Shown piece after piece: positions 1 to 9,560 of a DNA stretch of 64,000 nt. Location of the stretch: NCBI GenBank assembly GCA_002403095.1, contig DHHC01000040.1:17418-81417 (forward strand). The letters are read 5' to 3'. Position 1 is the first letter of the stretch; each line of letters starts with the position of its first letter. The notes beneath the pieces are model-generated. The model ran no database searches. It saw nothing but the letters and a program-made list of their open reading frames with translations, and was not told the origin of the DNA. Position numbers and translations under genes: made by a program. Origin of the DNA: Leptolinea sp. UBA4782. Lineage in GTDB: Bacteria > Chloroflexota > Anaerolineae > Anaerolineales > Anaerolineaceae.

Positions 1-2
1 AA

Positions 3-1568
3 TTTGGTATTGTCTCCACACAGGGATTTTTGCGGGGTGTGTATACTGCATTCTTCCTGGCAGCCGGTTTTTTCCTGTTTCGCAAGGTAATCGGGCTTGT
101 AAATGGAATTGAAAAAAGGATCGCCAGGTTCGGCAAACTGAAAACGAGGACTATTATTATCCTAACAGGTATCTTCTTAGCAGCATGGATCGTTATACCG
201 TTCGCAACCAATAATCTGGCTGTAACCAGCGGCAATTCTAGGCTCGAGCAGCAAACCAGGAAAAACCTTCCGGATATTGTCTTGATTACGGTGGATGGTG
301 TAAATGCCGAAAACATGTCCCTGTATGGGTATGCAAACGATACCACGCCTTTCCTGCGCGAGCTGGCACCAGAGTCGCTGGTAGCTGAAAATACCTTTTC
401 CAATGCCCAGGGGACGATAGGGTCTATCACTTCGATACTGACGGGTAGATACCCGGCTGATACCCGCGTGCTGCGTTCGGTGGATATCCTGGAGGGGCAG
501 GAATCTTACCAGAACCTGCCCGCGCTGCTGAAATCTTACGGGTACTATACCGCCCAGCTGGCATATTCATATTACGCTGATGCCTACCGGGTGAACTTCC
601 AGCGGGCATTTGATTACGCAAACGGGAAAACTTACGAACAGAACCTGGTTTTTTCATGGCTGTCAAATAACTTGCCAACCCATAGCGTTTACTTTCTGCA
701 GGAAATGTATACACGGTTGACCGACCGGCTCGGGCACATTTTCTTTATCCAGGATATGACCGATCCCTACCGGCGAGTTACGGAAGCCCCGGAGAAGATC
801 AATGACGAGCAAAAACTGGATGCCGCGCTGGCGTTGCTTGAGTCAGAAGATGCTCCTGTTTTTGTGCATATCCACTGGCTGGGCACACACGGCCCGAAAT
901 TCTATCCAGCCGAGCAGGAGTTCTCTAAAGGCGTGGATATCAGCCTTCAAGGTAAGTTTGATCCCCGCCTGTATGATGACAGCATCCTGGAATTTGACCG
1001 CACTCTCGAGGACTTTTACCAGCAGTTGCAAACCAGGGGATTGGCAGAAAATACCCTGCTTATCGTCGCCAGCGATCACAGTTTGAAATGGACGGTAGAT
1101 CGGTTGCCCTTACTGTTTCATTTCCCAGCTTCCAGCATCTCAGGGCAGGTAAAAGGTAATGTTGAAAACCTGGATATTGCCCCCACCATCCTCGATTACC
1201 TGGGAGTGGAGAAACCTGGCTGGATGTCAGGGATGAGCCTGCTGCATCCTGATTCGAACCATGCCCTTGTTTTCATTGCAGCCATACCCAAGTCCACAAA
1301 AAATCCTGATACCGGCAAGATTGTTTACCCGGAACCAGAACCGCCGTTTTACCAGTTTGGCAGGATGACCGTAGTATCCTGCGAACGCTGGTACAGGTTA
1401 AACCTGGATACGCTTGTATTTGACCAGGGGAAGGTAAAACATTACCAGGGAGATTGTAGCAATGACAGCTTTGGCATCGAGGATGCTTCGGAAGCTATTG
1501 CCGGTCATTTAGCCGAATTTGGTTTTGATGTAGAAAGCCTGCACGATACGGATGCAAGCCAACCATAG
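3..1568 (+). CDS. Sulfatase/LTA-synthase-fold membrane enzyme, 5' partial
   Basis: The frame is open to the window edge, so the true start lies upstream; the TTG at 30 is only the first start-like codon inside the window. At least two membrane segments (about residues 3-24 and 40-60, counted from the TTG) precede an alkaline-phosphatase-fold domain beginning near residue 81 (PDIVLITVDG, metal ligand D89). The nucleophile stretch before the LTGRYP motif has Thr129 where true sulfatases have the formylglycine Cys of CxPxR. HWLGTHGP and the late ASDHS give further metal ligands. A Thr nucleophile is typical of lipoteichoic-acid synthases and phosphoethanolamine transferases, so a phospho-group transferase or hydrolase on envelope glycans or lipids is more likely than a sulfatase. 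Substrate is unknown. Confidence 0.8.
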   Translation, partial: FGIVSTQGFLRGVYTAFFLAAGFFLFRKVIGLVNGIEKRIARFGKLKTRTIIILTGIFLAAWIVIPFATNNLAVTSGNSRLEQQTRKNLPDIVLITVDGVNAENMSLYGYANDTTPFLRELAPESLVAENTFSNAQGTIGSITSILTGRYPADTRVLRSVDILEGQESYQNLPALLKSYGYYTAQLAYSYYADAYRVNFQRAFDYANGKTYEQNLVFSWLSNNLPTHSVYFLQEMYTRLTDRLGHIFFIQDMTDPYRRVTEAPEKINDEQKLDAALALLESEDAPVFVHIHWLGTHGPKFYPAEQEFSKGVDISLQGKFDPRLYDDSILEFDRTLEDFYQQLQTRGLAENTLLIVASDHSLKWTVDRLPLLFHFPASSISGQVKGNVENLDIAPTILDYLGVEKPGWMSGMSLLHPDSNHALVFIAAIPKSTKNPDTGKIVYPEPEPPFYQFGRMTVVSCERWYRLNLDTLVFDQGKVKHYQGDCSNDSFGIEDASEAIAGHLAEFGFDVESLHDTDASQP

Positions 1569-1582
1569 CTGTACTGAATTTG

Positions 1583-1616
1583 TTTATTCACAACCATATA
1601 TTTGATTGTGGATAAA
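1583..1616 (+). terminator. Hairpin after the sulfatase-fold gene
   Basis: An 11-bp inverted repeat (TTTATTCACAA with TTGTGGATAAA, one G-U pair) lies 15 bases after the stop codon. It has no strong U-tract, so it may be a weak terminator or an mRNA-end stabiliser rather than a classical intrinsic terminator. Confidence 0.35.
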
Positions 1617-1622
1617 TGTAAC

Positions 1623-1651
1623 TTGCCAAGAGCAGGCATTTGTCTGATAAT
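1623..1651 (+). promoter_or_regulatory. Promoter of fhs
   Basis: TTGCCA at 1623-1628 and GATAAT at 1646-1651 are separated by exactly 17 bases. The predicted start near 1658 precedes the AAGGAG ribosome-binding site, and it excludes the upstream in-frame start codon at 1602 from the message. Confidence 0.6.
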
Positions 1652-1685
1652 TAACCCATCGATCTATTATTCCAAGGAGCAGATT

Positions 1686-3614
1686 ATGACTGTAAAAAGC
1701 AAGGTGCCAGGTGCAAAACCCTTCAAACCAACCCCTCTTAAAAGGGTTTTACCAGTTCCATCAGATATTGAGGTGGCTCAAGCCGCGACATTAAAACCTA
1801 TCACTCAAGTAGCAGAAGAGCTGGGTATTTTACCGGAAGAGCTTGAGCTTTATGGGCCTTATAAAGCGAAAGTTAAACTGGAAATCCTTGAACGCCTGAA
1901 GGATATTCCAGATGGCAAATACATAGATGTAACCGCCATCACTCCCACCCCGCTGGGTGAGGGCAAGACAACCACAACTGTGGGTTTAAGCCAGGCGCTG
2001 GGAGCCCAGTTGGGCTACCGCGTGATGACCTGCATCCGTCAGCCAAGCCAGGGGCCGACCTTTGGCATCAAAGGCGGGGCAGCCGGCGGCGGTTACAGCC
2101 AGGTTATTCCAATGGAAGACTTTAACCTGCACCTGACCGGCGATATCCACGCTATTACGGCTGCTAATAATTTGCTGGCGGCTGCAATTGATGTACGCAT
2201 GATGCACGAGTCTGAAGCAACCGACGACCAGATGTATAAACGCCTGTTCCCTCCAGCCAAAAATGGCAAACGCAAAGTCGGCATTTCCATGCTCAGCCGT
2301 ATGCGTAAACTTGGTCTGGAAAATAAAGCTCCTGAAGACCTGACCCCGGAAGAAATTCACAAACTCTGCCGCCTGGATATTGATCCCGACACCATCACCT
2401 GGAGGCGGGTGATTGATACCAGCGACCGCATGCTGCGCGGCATTACTGTCGGCAGGGGACCTGCTGAAGCCGGTCATGAACGCGAAACCGGTTTTGATAT
2501 CACTGTTGCCAGCGAGATCATGGCCATCCTGGCTTTGACAACCAGCCTGGCAGATATGCGCGAGCGGTTTGAAAAGATCGTGATCGGTGTCAGCAAATCC
2601 GGCGAAGCCATTACTGCCGGCGACCTGGGCGTGGCTGGTGCCCTGACCGTACTGATGCGCGATGCCATCAAGCCGAACATGATGCAGACCCTGGAAGGCA
2701 CCCCGGTATTTGTGCATGCCGGTCCGTTTGCAAATATTGCACATGGGAACAGCTCAATCATTGCTGACCGGATCGGTTTGAAACTGGCAGATTATGTCAT
2801 AACAGAATCCGGCTTTGGCGCTGACATGGGCATGGAGAAATTCTTCGATATCAAGTGCCGCTATTCAGGCTTGCTCCCGAGTGTCGTAGTGCTGGTTGCT
2901 ACTGTAAGGGCATTAAAGATGCATGGCGGTGGTCCAAAAGTGATTGCCGGTAGACCGCTGGATTTCGCATACACAAATGAAAACCTTAAGTTGCTGCAGG
3001 CAGGTTTGGGCAACCTGGTGCATCACATCCGTACCGCACGCAAGTTTGGAATTCCGGTTGTGGTTGCAGTCAACCGGTTTGCGACTGATACCGATGCTGA
3101 ACTGGAGCTGATCCGCAAGGCAGCAGTGGAAGAGGGTGGAGCTGAGGATTCTGTGGTCACTAATAACTGGGAAGCTGGCGGAGAAGGTGCGGTTGCGCTG
3201 GCAAAAGCAGTGGTTGCTGCTGCTGAAAGGCCATCTGATTTCAAGTTCCTATACCCATTAGATTGGACGATCAAACAAAAGATCGAAGCCATTGCCAGGG
3301 AAGTTTACGGAGCTGACGGCGTGGATTACCTTCCAGAAGCAGAAGAACGGATCACCGAATATACACGGCTGGGATTCGACAAGCTCCCGATCTGTATGGC
3401 AAAGACACACCTCAGCCTGAGCCATGATCCTGAATTGAAGGGTGTGCCGAAGGGTTTCCGTATCCCCATCCGCGACATCCGCGCTTCAGTTGGCGCCGGG
3501 TTTGTGTACCCAATCCTGGGTGATATGAGCACGATGCCAGGTTTACCGACTCGCCCGGCATTTTATGATATAGACATTGACCTGAAGACCGGCGAAGTGC
3601 TGGGATTGTCGTAG
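1686..3614 (+). CDS. fhs: Formate--tetrahydrofolate ligase (eukaryote-like long form)
   Basis: Cytosolic enzyme that makes 10-formyl-THF from formate, THF and ATP; the formate-activating step of the Wood-Ljungdahl methyl branch and a source of one-carbon units for purines. The P-loop [11 protein letters not shown] is at about residues 88-98. I start at ATG 1686, behind AAGGAG, rather than the in-frame codon at 1602, giving 642 residues. Most bacterial enzymes have about 555-560. The extra length is an N-terminal extension plus an internal segment around residues 190-270 ([26 protein letters not shown]) that, from memory, resembles the synthetase domain of eukaryotic C1-THF synthase. Monocistronic: own promoter and a strong terminator. 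It shares the folate theme with the MTHFR fusion, metH and FTCD in this window. Confidence 0.96.
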   Translation: MTVKSKVPGAKPFKPTPLKRVLPVPSDIEVAQAATLKPITQVAEELGILPEELELYGPYKAKVKLEILERLKDIPDGKYIDVTAITPTPLGEGKTTTTVGLSQALGAQLGYRVMTCIRQPSQGPTFGIKGGAAGGGYSQVIPMEDFNLHLTGDIHAITAANNLLAAAIDVRMMHESEATDDQMYKRLFPPAKNGKRKVGISMLSRMRKLGLENKAPEDLTPEEIHKLCRLDIDPDTITWRRVIDTSDRMLRGITVGRGPAEAGHERETGFDITVASEIMAILALTTSLADMRERFEKIVIGVSKSGEAITAGDLGVAGALTVLMRDAIKPNMMQTLEGTPVFVHAGPFANIAHGNSSIIADRIGLKLADYVITESGFGADMGMEKFFDIKCRYSGLLPSVVVLVATVRALKMHGGGPKVIAGRPLDFAYTNENLKLLQAGLGNLVHHIRTARKFGIPVVVAVNRFATDTDAELELIRKAAVEEGGAEDSVVTNNWEAGGEGAVALAKAVVAAAERPSDFKFLYPLDWTIKQKIEAIAREVYGADGVDYLPEAEERITEYTRLGFDKLPICMAKTHLSLSHDPELKGVPKGFRIPIRDIRASVGAGFVYPILGDMSTMPGLPTRPAFYDIDIDLKTGEVLGLS

Positions 3615-3636
3615 CCGACAATTGATCCCATAAACA

Positions 3637-3674
3637 AAACCCATCAACCAATCCGGTTGATGGGTTTCTCTTTT
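3637..3674 (+). terminator. Intrinsic terminator of fhs
   Basis: Perfect 13-bp stem (AAACCCATCAACC paired with GGTTGATGGGTTT), 5-base loop, then TCTCTTTT. It lies between the convergent fhs and dinG stops and may serve both. Confidence 0.9.
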
Positions 3675-3683
3675 GAAGGCTGA

Positions 3684-6485
3684 TTATATATTCAACCAGC
3701 GGGCAGCCTCTGCCGGCAGCTGATCCAGGCTGCCCTGTTTGACGGTACATTCCGGCAGCGACTCACGGAAAAAGCGGCCGTAACGTTTGGTAAGGATGCG
3801 CTTGTCCAGCACGACCACTACGCCCCGGTCGGTTTGGGTACGGATCAGGCGTCCAAAACCCTGGCGGAAGCGCAGGATAGCTTCGGGCAGCTGGTATTCA
3901 GTAAATGGATCCTCGAATGTCTCAGAGCGGGCGGCGATGATCGGGTCAGAAGGGACATCAAAAGGCAGTTTGACGATTACCAGGACTGACAGTGCCTCAC
4001 CGGGTACATCCACGCCTTCCCAGAACGCCCGGGTGCCAAGCAGGACTGCTTTCTCAGTGGATTTAAAGGATTCCAGCAGAGCGTTGGCTGAAGCGCCTTC
4101 ACCCTGCTCATAGACCTGGATGTCGCTTTTTGAAAGAGCAGATGCAATTGCCTGGGATGTTTTCTTAAGCTGGGAGTAGGAAGTAAACAGGACAAGCATG
4201 CGGCCTGAAGTAACTTTTGCCAGCCGGACAATAGCCTGTTCCACCTGGCGCTGGTAATTGGAGGCGTCTGCCGGCTCGGCTATATCGCTGGCCAGGTAGA
4301 GCAGGGCGGATGTCTCGTAGTCAAAGGGAGAACCGAGGGCGAGCTCATCTGCATCTTCTGCCCACAGGCGCCTGCGCAGGTAGTCAAACTCACCATGGGC
4401 AGTCAGGGTGGCAGAGGTGAGGATGACCGATGATTTCTCATGCCAGAGATATTTTTCCATCAGGGGGCCAATCTCAAGGGGCGCTATCTTGAGGGCAATC
4501 GGGGCATTTTCTGCGTTCTGCTCAACCCAGTAAATGAAATTCGGGTTTGGTTCTGCAACCATCCCTTTTAACTGAATCTGGACCTCAGTCAAGCGGGTGA
4601 TTGCCTGCCCTAACCTTCCCTGGGTATCTTCGAACTGGTCTGGATGTTGCATAACCAGTTCGCCGAACGAATGGGTAATCTCTTCCAGGAGGGATAAAAG
4701 CAGTCCAAGTGTTTCTGATGTATCTTCCCAGTGGATCTCGACCGATTCCCAATATGGTTGAAGACGGACTGCAGGGACTATCCGGACTTGCTGGCCGTAA
4801 GTATTGATCAGCCTGCCTTCCCTTTCCTGGTAAAGGAACTGGTCTATGGCGGCGAAAAAGTCCTGGAAATCCTGTTCGAGCCGGAAAACCAGTTCAGATG
4901 TGCGCCGGATACCTTTTTCAAGAGCAGCAAAATCTGATGGACGCAAATACTCCCTGAGATTGGTCATCATCCAGCCCAGGGTGCCGCTGGAGATCCCGCC
5001 AAGTTCACGGAGCATGCGGGATATATCATTCTGCGTAACATCAAAACCAAGCGCGTTGGTGGTCGCCGCTTCAAGCTGATGTCCTTCATCTATAATAAGG
5101 TATTTATACTCAGGTAACACCTTATTGTTCGTGGCAACATCTGCCAGGAGTAATGCGTGGTTGATGACAATGATGTGGGCTGTTTGGGCTGCCTGTCTGG
5201 CAAGGTAGAAGGGACAGCGCCCGCCAGTCCGCTCCACGCAGACATCTGCACGGCAGCCTTCATCCTCGGCGGAGATGCGTTTCCATATTTCGCGTTCCAC
5301 CGGTCCATTAAGGTTTATCTCGTTGCGGTCGCCCGTTCCCCCCAGGTACATCCAGGTCATAGTTTTCGCCACCACACGCATTTCATCCGCATTGTCTGGG
5401 CCGCGTGTGATGAATGCCTCGAGCCTGCGAGGGCAAAGATAATTACTGCGTCCTTTTAATACCGCAGACCGCAAATCGAGGTTAGTGGCAGCACACAGAT
5501 CGGGAAGATCTTTCCGCACCAGCTGGTCCTGCAGGTTGATGGTGTTTGTGGAGATCACAACCCGGTGCTGGTTTTGGTATGCCCACATGGCAGCCGGAAT
5601 GAGGTAGGCAAAAGATTTTCCCACACCCGTACCAGCCTCCACCAGGAGATGCTGGCCATTCGTAAGCGCGCGTGTAACTGCCTTTAGCATCTCAATCTGC
5701 TGGGGGCGTTGTTCGTAGGCACTAAAGTAACCGTCAAATTGCCCGCCATGTTCAAGGATTGCAGCGAGCTCATGCTCATTAAGCGGGATGGTTTCTTCCC
5801 GTGGTTCAAGCGGCCTGGCGAATGCCTGCACAGGATAGTTCTTCAGGCTCGTCCCGTAGATAAAGTCTTCACGGCTGGCTTTTACTGGCTGGTATGCCTG
5901 GTGCTTCAACACCTGCTGGAAAACCCAGGCCGCCTGCCAGTCAAATGGTTCGCACATACTTACAAATTCTTCAATCAGGCTGCGGGGTAATTCAAAAGCT
6001 TTATCCACCAACTTGAGGTATACCTGGCTGGTCATCTCAGCATCGTTGCTGGCCCGGTGAAAAGGCTCGGTAGAGAAGATACCCAGCTGCTGGCACAGGG
6101 AACCCAGACCGTAGCGGCTGGCCGTAGGCATAAGTACTGCTGCCAGTTCGTAGGTATCAATGACTGCATTATATGGAAAATGCTGCCATTTCTTGATGAA
6201 ACCCAGGTCAAACTGGATTCGGTGCCCAAGGATGGGGGCATTGCCAATAAAGTCTACCAGGGGTTGGATGACTGCAGACATGGGCAGCTGATTGCGCACC
6301 ATATCATTGGTGATACCTGTCAGCTGGGTTATCTGGGGGGGAATGGGGCGTCCGGGATTCACAAGCTGAGAAAACCGGTCTTCTACCCGTTTGCCATTAA
6401 ACCGTACTGCTCCTACTTCAATGATCGTATCTTTTTGTGGATCAAGACCGGTGGTCTCAATATCGAGCGCTACGATTGCAGTCAT
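3684..6485 (-). CDS. dinG: DinG-family helicase with N-terminal DEDD exonuclease
   Basis: 933 residues. Residues 1-165 are an epsilon-type 3'-5' exonuclease (D8, E10 in LDIETTG; D93; H143 and D148 in the last motif). From about 260 it is an XPD/DinG superfamily-2 helicase: Walker A AGTGVGKS at 284-291, DEGH box at 466-469, and a C-terminal helicase half with QGFGRLIR. Four cysteines at 351, 411, 416 and 424 lie between Walker A and the DEGH box, matching the position of the 4Fe-4S cluster of XPD and E. coli DinG. Expected role: unwinding of damaged or structured DNA (R-loops, replication forks). The start codon lies only 6 bases from an extended -10 element, so the message may be leaderless. 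No operon partner: the gene downstream on this strand is convergent fhs. Confidence 0.93.
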   Translation of the reverse strand: MTAIVALDIETTGLDPQKDTIIEVGAVRFNGKRVEDRFSQLVNPGRPIPPQITQLTGITNDMVRNQLPMSAVIQPLVDFIGNAPILGHRIQFDLGFIKKWQHFPYNAVIDTYELAAVLMPTASRYGLGSLCQQLGIFSTEPFHRASNDAEMTSQVYLKLVDKAFELPRSLIEEFVSMCEPFDWQAAWVFQQVLKHQAYQPVKASREDFIYGTSLKNYPVQAFARPLEPREETIPLNEHELAAILEHGGQFDGYFSAYEQRPQQIEMLKAVTRALTNGQHLLVEAGTGVGKSFAYLIPAAMWAYQNQHRVVISTNTINLQDQLVRKDLPDLCAATNLDLRSAVLKGRSNYLCPRRLEAFITRGPDNADEMRVVAKTMTWMYLGGTGDRNEINLNGPVEREIWKRISAEDEGCRADVCVERTGGRCPFYLARQAAQTAHIIVINHALLLADVATNNKVLPEYKYLIIDEGHQLEAATTNALGFDVTQNDISRMLRELGGISSGTLGWMMTNLREYLRPSDFAALEKGIRRTSELVFRLEQDFQDFFAAIDQFLYQEREGRLINTYGQQVRIVPAVRLQPYWESVEIHWEDTSETLGLLLSLLEEITHSFGELVMQHPDQFEDTQGRLGQAITRLTEVQIQLKGMVAEPNPNFIYWVEQNAENAPIALKIAPLEIGPLMEKYLWHEKSSVILTSATLTAHGEFDYLRRRLWAEDADELALGSPFDYETSALLYLASDIAEPADASNYQRQVEQAIVRLAKVTSGRMLVLFTSYSQLKKTSQAIASALSKSDIQVYEQGEGASANALLESFKSTEKAVLLGTRAFWEGVDVPGEALSVLVIVKLPFDVPSDPIIAARSETFEDPFTEYQLPEAILRFRQGFGRLIRTQTDRGVVVVLDKRILTKRYGRFFRESLPECTVKQGSLDQLPAEAARWLNI

Positions 6486-6491
6486 TGCTGG

Positions 6492-6500
6492 ATTATACCA
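6492..6500 (-). promoter_or_regulatory. Extended -10 promoter of dinG
   Basis: On the minus strand this reads TGGTATAAT, a consensus extended -10. Only CCAGCA separates it from the dinG ATG. No good -35 is seen at 17 bases, as is usual for extended -10 promoters. Confidence 0.6.
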
Positions 6501-6540
6501 TCCGGAACATGGGTGGCTTCCCTGCAGCAGGTTAAAGAAA

Positions 6541-6577
6541 TTCTGCCAGGCGGCACGACCGGATGCGCCTGGCAGAA
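6541..6577 (-). terminator. Terminator after the DUF4349 gene
   Basis: Perfect 12-bp stem (TTCTGCCAGGCG and CGCCTGGCAGAA) around a 13-base loop, followed on the minus strand by U-rich TTTCTTTAA. It lies 25 bases past the stop of the DUF4349 lipoprotein. Confidence 0.7.
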
Positions 6578-6601
6578 ATATGTTGCTGCTATTTGGAAAA
6601 T

Positions 6602-7558
6602 CTAACCTTGCGGGGGCAGGGGGTTCTGCGGTCCAGCAGGGGTTTTTGGTTTCCTGGGTTTAATTTTGAAGACTTTACGGATGACCCAGATGATTAGCCT
6701 GACGAAGAAGTACAGGACAATGACAACAGGCAGCACCACGATGACAATCCAAATTAAGGCATTAACCAGGAACTTGCCAGTGGAGATAAGAGCCTGAACG
6801 GCATCGCGCGCCACACCAACTGGCTGCCATTTGCCGATGGTCAGCGGCTGGACGGATTCTTGAGCTTTGATGTTGACTGAAATGGCAGACAGCTTTGATG
6901 ATTCATCATAGTACTTGATCTGGCCTTTGAGGACCTCGATCTGCTCATTGATGGATACCAGCTGGTTGTAAACCATCATGGCATCCTCAGTAGTCTCAGC
7001 CTGTTCCAGGAATTTCATCAGCTGGTCGTGGGTGGCTTCCAGGTTGCGCAGGCGTGACTGCAGGTCAGTGTATTCCATCGTCACATCTTGACCTGAAATC
7101 TGCTCATTCAGGATATCTGTCTTCTGATCTTTGACCTCGGATTTGATCTTCTCGATCACCTCATCCAAATTTTCCGCGGGAACACGGATGGTGATGGTAA
7201 CTGCCGGCACTTCCAGTCCGCTTTCCGTGGTCACTTTGTAAGAATAGGAATTAACCACATAACCGTCCATACCTTCGGCCAGTTTGATAATGTTCTTTTG
7301 GGATTCAATGGGATCCACGACAACAATCGTCAGGTCGGCGTTACGGATGACGATTCGTTCGCTGCCTGCACCCCCATTTTGATAAACATCCCCAGATGCA
7401 TCCTCTTCCACTGCAGAAGGCGGGGCATACCCTTTATCCAGGGCAGGTTCTTCAATGTAAATGGGTTCAATGGCAGCTTGTTCTGAGACTGCCCTGGCGG
7501 CACATCCTGAAAAAAGCATCGACAGGATAACAATTCCGATCAACAGGTTTTTCTTCAT
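6602..7558 (-). CDS. DUF4349 domain lipoprotein
   Basis: 318 residues. A lipoprotein signal peptide ends in LFSGC (Cys19). A DUF4349 domain follows (about 70-260), containing IRNADLTIVV, a coiled segment (TDLQSRLRNLEATHDQLMKFLEQ, about 155-178, and INEQIEVLKGQIKYY) and a C-terminal transmembrane helix (about 268-290) with a basic tail. So the protein is probably anchored at both ends, facing outward. The molecular function of DUF4349 is unknown. An AAGGAGG ribosome-binding site sits before the ATG. The gene lies 56 bases after the long met/coa operon on the same strand and could be its last cistron or independent. Confidence 0.85.
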   Translation of the reverse strand: MKKNLLIGIVILSMLFSGCAARAVSEQAAIEPIYIEEPALDKGYAPPSAVEEDASGDVYQNGGAGSERIVIRNADLTIVVVDPIESQKNIIKLAEGMDGYVVNSYSYKVTTESGLEVPAVTITIRVPAENLDEVIEKIKSEVKDQKTDILNEQISGQDVTMEYTDLQSRLRNLEATHDQLMKFLEQAETTEDAMMVYNQLVSINEQIEVLKGQIKYYDESSKLSAISVNIKAQESVQPLTIGKWQPVGVARDAVQALISTGKFLVNALIWIVIVVLPVVIVLYFFVRLIIWVIRKVFKIKPRKPKTPAGPQNPLPPQG

Positions 7559-7614
7559 GGCATCCTCCTTAGGGTTCTACTATTGAGACGCTAGGATGAA
7601 GCATTTGGTTCCAG

Positions 7615-8343
7615 TTAAGATCCTGATGATAACCGGTTTGCGTGATTGTGGGGTAATCCGGCATCACGGATACGTTTTTGGACTGCCCGAATGTCGTATT
7701 CCACCCTGTACTGCTGCCAGGTGCTGGTTTCCGGCTCATAAATCGCAAAAGAGGCGCGCGAGTCTCCATCGCGGGGTTGGCCTACCGATCCCGGATTCAG
7801 GATAGATTTGCCTTCAAGTTGCAGCACAACCTGATCTTTTAAAATCAACCAATCGACTCCCGGCTCTTTCCCTTTTTTCCAAAACATTAAGGGCACATGG
7901 GAGTGACCAACGAAGCAATTTGGAGTTTCAAAATAGTGATAATTCTCGGCAGCAGTCTGTGTATCCAGGATATATTCCCAAACCGGGAAACGGGGGCTGC
8001 CGTGAACCAGGGTGACATGGTCAACAACCGCCGTCTCTGGCAGGTTGAGAAGGAAATGTTTGTTCCTTTCCGTTAATGCATTCGCTGTCCAAAGTGCAGA
8101 TTTACGGGCATCACCGTTAAAGGATTCAACAGCCAGCAGGTTCAGCACTGCAGCTTCATGATTCCCTGTAATACAGGTCAAGTTGGGGAGATCCCGGATA
8201 CGTTCCACGCATTCATTCGGATCTGGTCCGTAATCTACCAAATCACCCAGGCACCAGACTGAGTCAAAAGGAGCGGCAGCAGCCAGAACAGCTTCGAGGG
8301 CAGGAAGGTTCGCATGGACATCTGAAATGATTAATATTCGCAT
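7615..8343 (-). CDS. Calcineurin-like metallophosphoesterase (YfcE/MJ0936 type)
   Basis: 242 residues. All motifs of the calcineurin-like phosphoesterase superfamily are present: DVHAN at residues 8-12, GDLVDYG near 33, GNHE near 60, a histidine in HGSPRF and GHSH near 150. This predicts a dinuclear-metal phosphodiesterase; the substrate cannot be read from sequence. It starts 2 bases after the DUF3048 gene and so is very likely the last gene of the SAM-riboswitch operon. The C-terminus (HANRLSSGS) is short and polar, with no membrane segment, so it should be cytosolic. Confidence 0.88.
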   Translation of the reverse strand: MRILIISDVHANLPALEAVLAAAAPFDSVWCLGDLVDYGPDPNECVERIRDLPNLTCITGNHEAAVLNLLAVESFNGDARKSALWTANALTERNKHFLLNLPETAVVDHVTLVHGSPRFPVWEYILDTQTAAENYHYFETPNCFVGHSHVPLMFWKKGKEPGVDWLILKDQVVLQLEGKSILNPGSVGQPRDGDSRASFAIYEPETSTWQQYRVEYDIRAVQKRIRDAGLPHNHANRLSSGS

Positions 8344-8345
8344 AG

Positions 8346-9560
8346 TTAAGGGATCGAAAAGAGTAATGAGTATTGGTCATCCGAAACGGGTGAAAAAGTA
8401 GAACTGATGCCAGCTATTATAAACCAGGTGGTACCAGGCTTCAAACGCATCGGCTGATTATGAGAATCGAGCAAGAGGAATGGTTTCTGGTTATCAACAG
8501 TCATCCAGGTTCCTTCATACATCATACCGTCACGGAAGTAAATTGCCCTTTTCCCTGTGCTATTATCCCATAGCACCGCATCGTGATACGTTGGGCTGTA
8601 TTCGATGTATTCAGCGAAAAGGATGACGACATTCGAGTAATTTACCTGCTGGTTGGTTACCTGGTCAATTAGGGGGATCAGTGGATAGGTTTTTGTTTCA
8701 TCCCAGGATTCGATAAAGCGCAGGTATTGCCCGCTGCCTGGGTCGTATTTCCATTGACCCCGGTTCCATTCAATGTAATTCACATCTACCGTATTTACAG
8801 GAATGCCGTCTGATGGGGGAGCTGCATCAAAAACAAAATTTGTCAGATCTGGGCGCAAATTGTCCATCTCATGTGAATCAGCCCACTCTGTAATTGCGGC
8901 TGTATCCACCCAGACGCCTGTGGCGCTGTGGGTTTCCTCGCCGCATACAGGGGGGCAGCCCGCCAATTTGAACGGGATTGCCCGGTTGTACAGGTCACGT
9001 GTGATGATGGTTTCAACGCGCGGATCAGCATTTCCATAAACCAGTATGCCACCAAACAGGTTGGTGAGTTGGGCATCGATCAGCCTGCCGGACCGTAATG
9101 GCCAGGCCTTTGGTGTATCCTGGCTGTAATAAAGCGCCAGGAAGCGGTTCATGTACTCGCCGATGTAATACTCAAAGACGATATCTGCCAGCGAAAGCCC
9201 GGCATGCGGCCTGCCTTCGGGCGGGAAATTGGAAATCTTTGTGAGCACCGGGCGGCGGTTTAGTTTAGATGGATCGCTGACCAGCAGACCTGTTAGCGGG
9301 TTCAGGCTGGACAAAGTTTCCTGGTCAACTCCTGTTAAAAGCACTTCGCTGGCACCTGTGATCGGTACACGGGAGGAGAGGACCTGGGTTGCATCCGGAA
9401 TTACAGGGCTTTCAAGTGGTGAAATAGGAGCAGGAGCTGTTGGGATTTGTGCAGTTGCAATGACATCCCCAGTTTGCAGACCTTTTCCGGTTGGAAACAT
9501 GCAGCCGGAAAGCAGTGCCAGGAAAACAAAACCCAGGATCCCTGCCTGCCTCAATCCCAT
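8346..9560 (-). CDS. DUF3048 domain lipoprotein (YerB-like)
   Basis: 404 residues with a lipobox LLSGC (Cys20) and a Pro/Thr/Ser linker to about residue 75. The DUF3048 N-domain begins at NPLTGLLVSDP and contains RRPVLTKISNFP, HAGLSLADIVFEYYIGE and the SGRLIDAQL motif; the C-domain (about 245-404) contains DVNYIEWNRGQWKYD and IPLIDQVTNQQVNYSNVVILF. Family members are secreted or surface lipoproteins of unknown function (YerB of Bacillus). It overlaps the end of coaBC by 10 bases, which suggests translational coupling and membership of the met/coa operon although the function is unrelated as far as known. Confidence 0.88.
   Translation of the reverse strand: MGLRQAGILGFVFLALLSGCMFPTGKGLQTGDVIATAQIPTAPAPISPLESPVIPDATQVLSSRVPITGASEVLLTGVDQETLSSLNPLTGLLVSDPSKLNRRPVLTKISNFPPEGRPHAGLSLADIVFEYYIGEYMNRFLALYYSQDTPKAWPLRSGRLIDAQLTNLFGGILVYGNADPRVETIITRDLYNRAIPFKLAGCPPVCGEETHSATGVWVDTAAITEWADSHEMDNLRPDLTNFVFDAAPPSDGIPVNTVDVNYIEWNRGQWKYDPGSGQYLRFIESWDETKTYPLIPLIDQVTNQQVNYSNVVILFAEYIEYSPTYHDAVLWDNSTGKRAIYFRDGMMYEGTWMTVDNQKPFLLLDSHNQPMRLKPGTTWFIIAGISSTFSPVSDDQYSLLFSIP

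Noticed and set aside
1602..1685. Extra 28 residues at the start of formate-THF ligase
   Set aside because: The promoter at 1623-1651 lies inside this stretch, and the AAGGAG site fits the ATG at 1686.
1986..2744. Long antisense open frame (252 codons) in fhs
   Set aside because: Low-complexity product without family features, opposite a strongly conserved gene.
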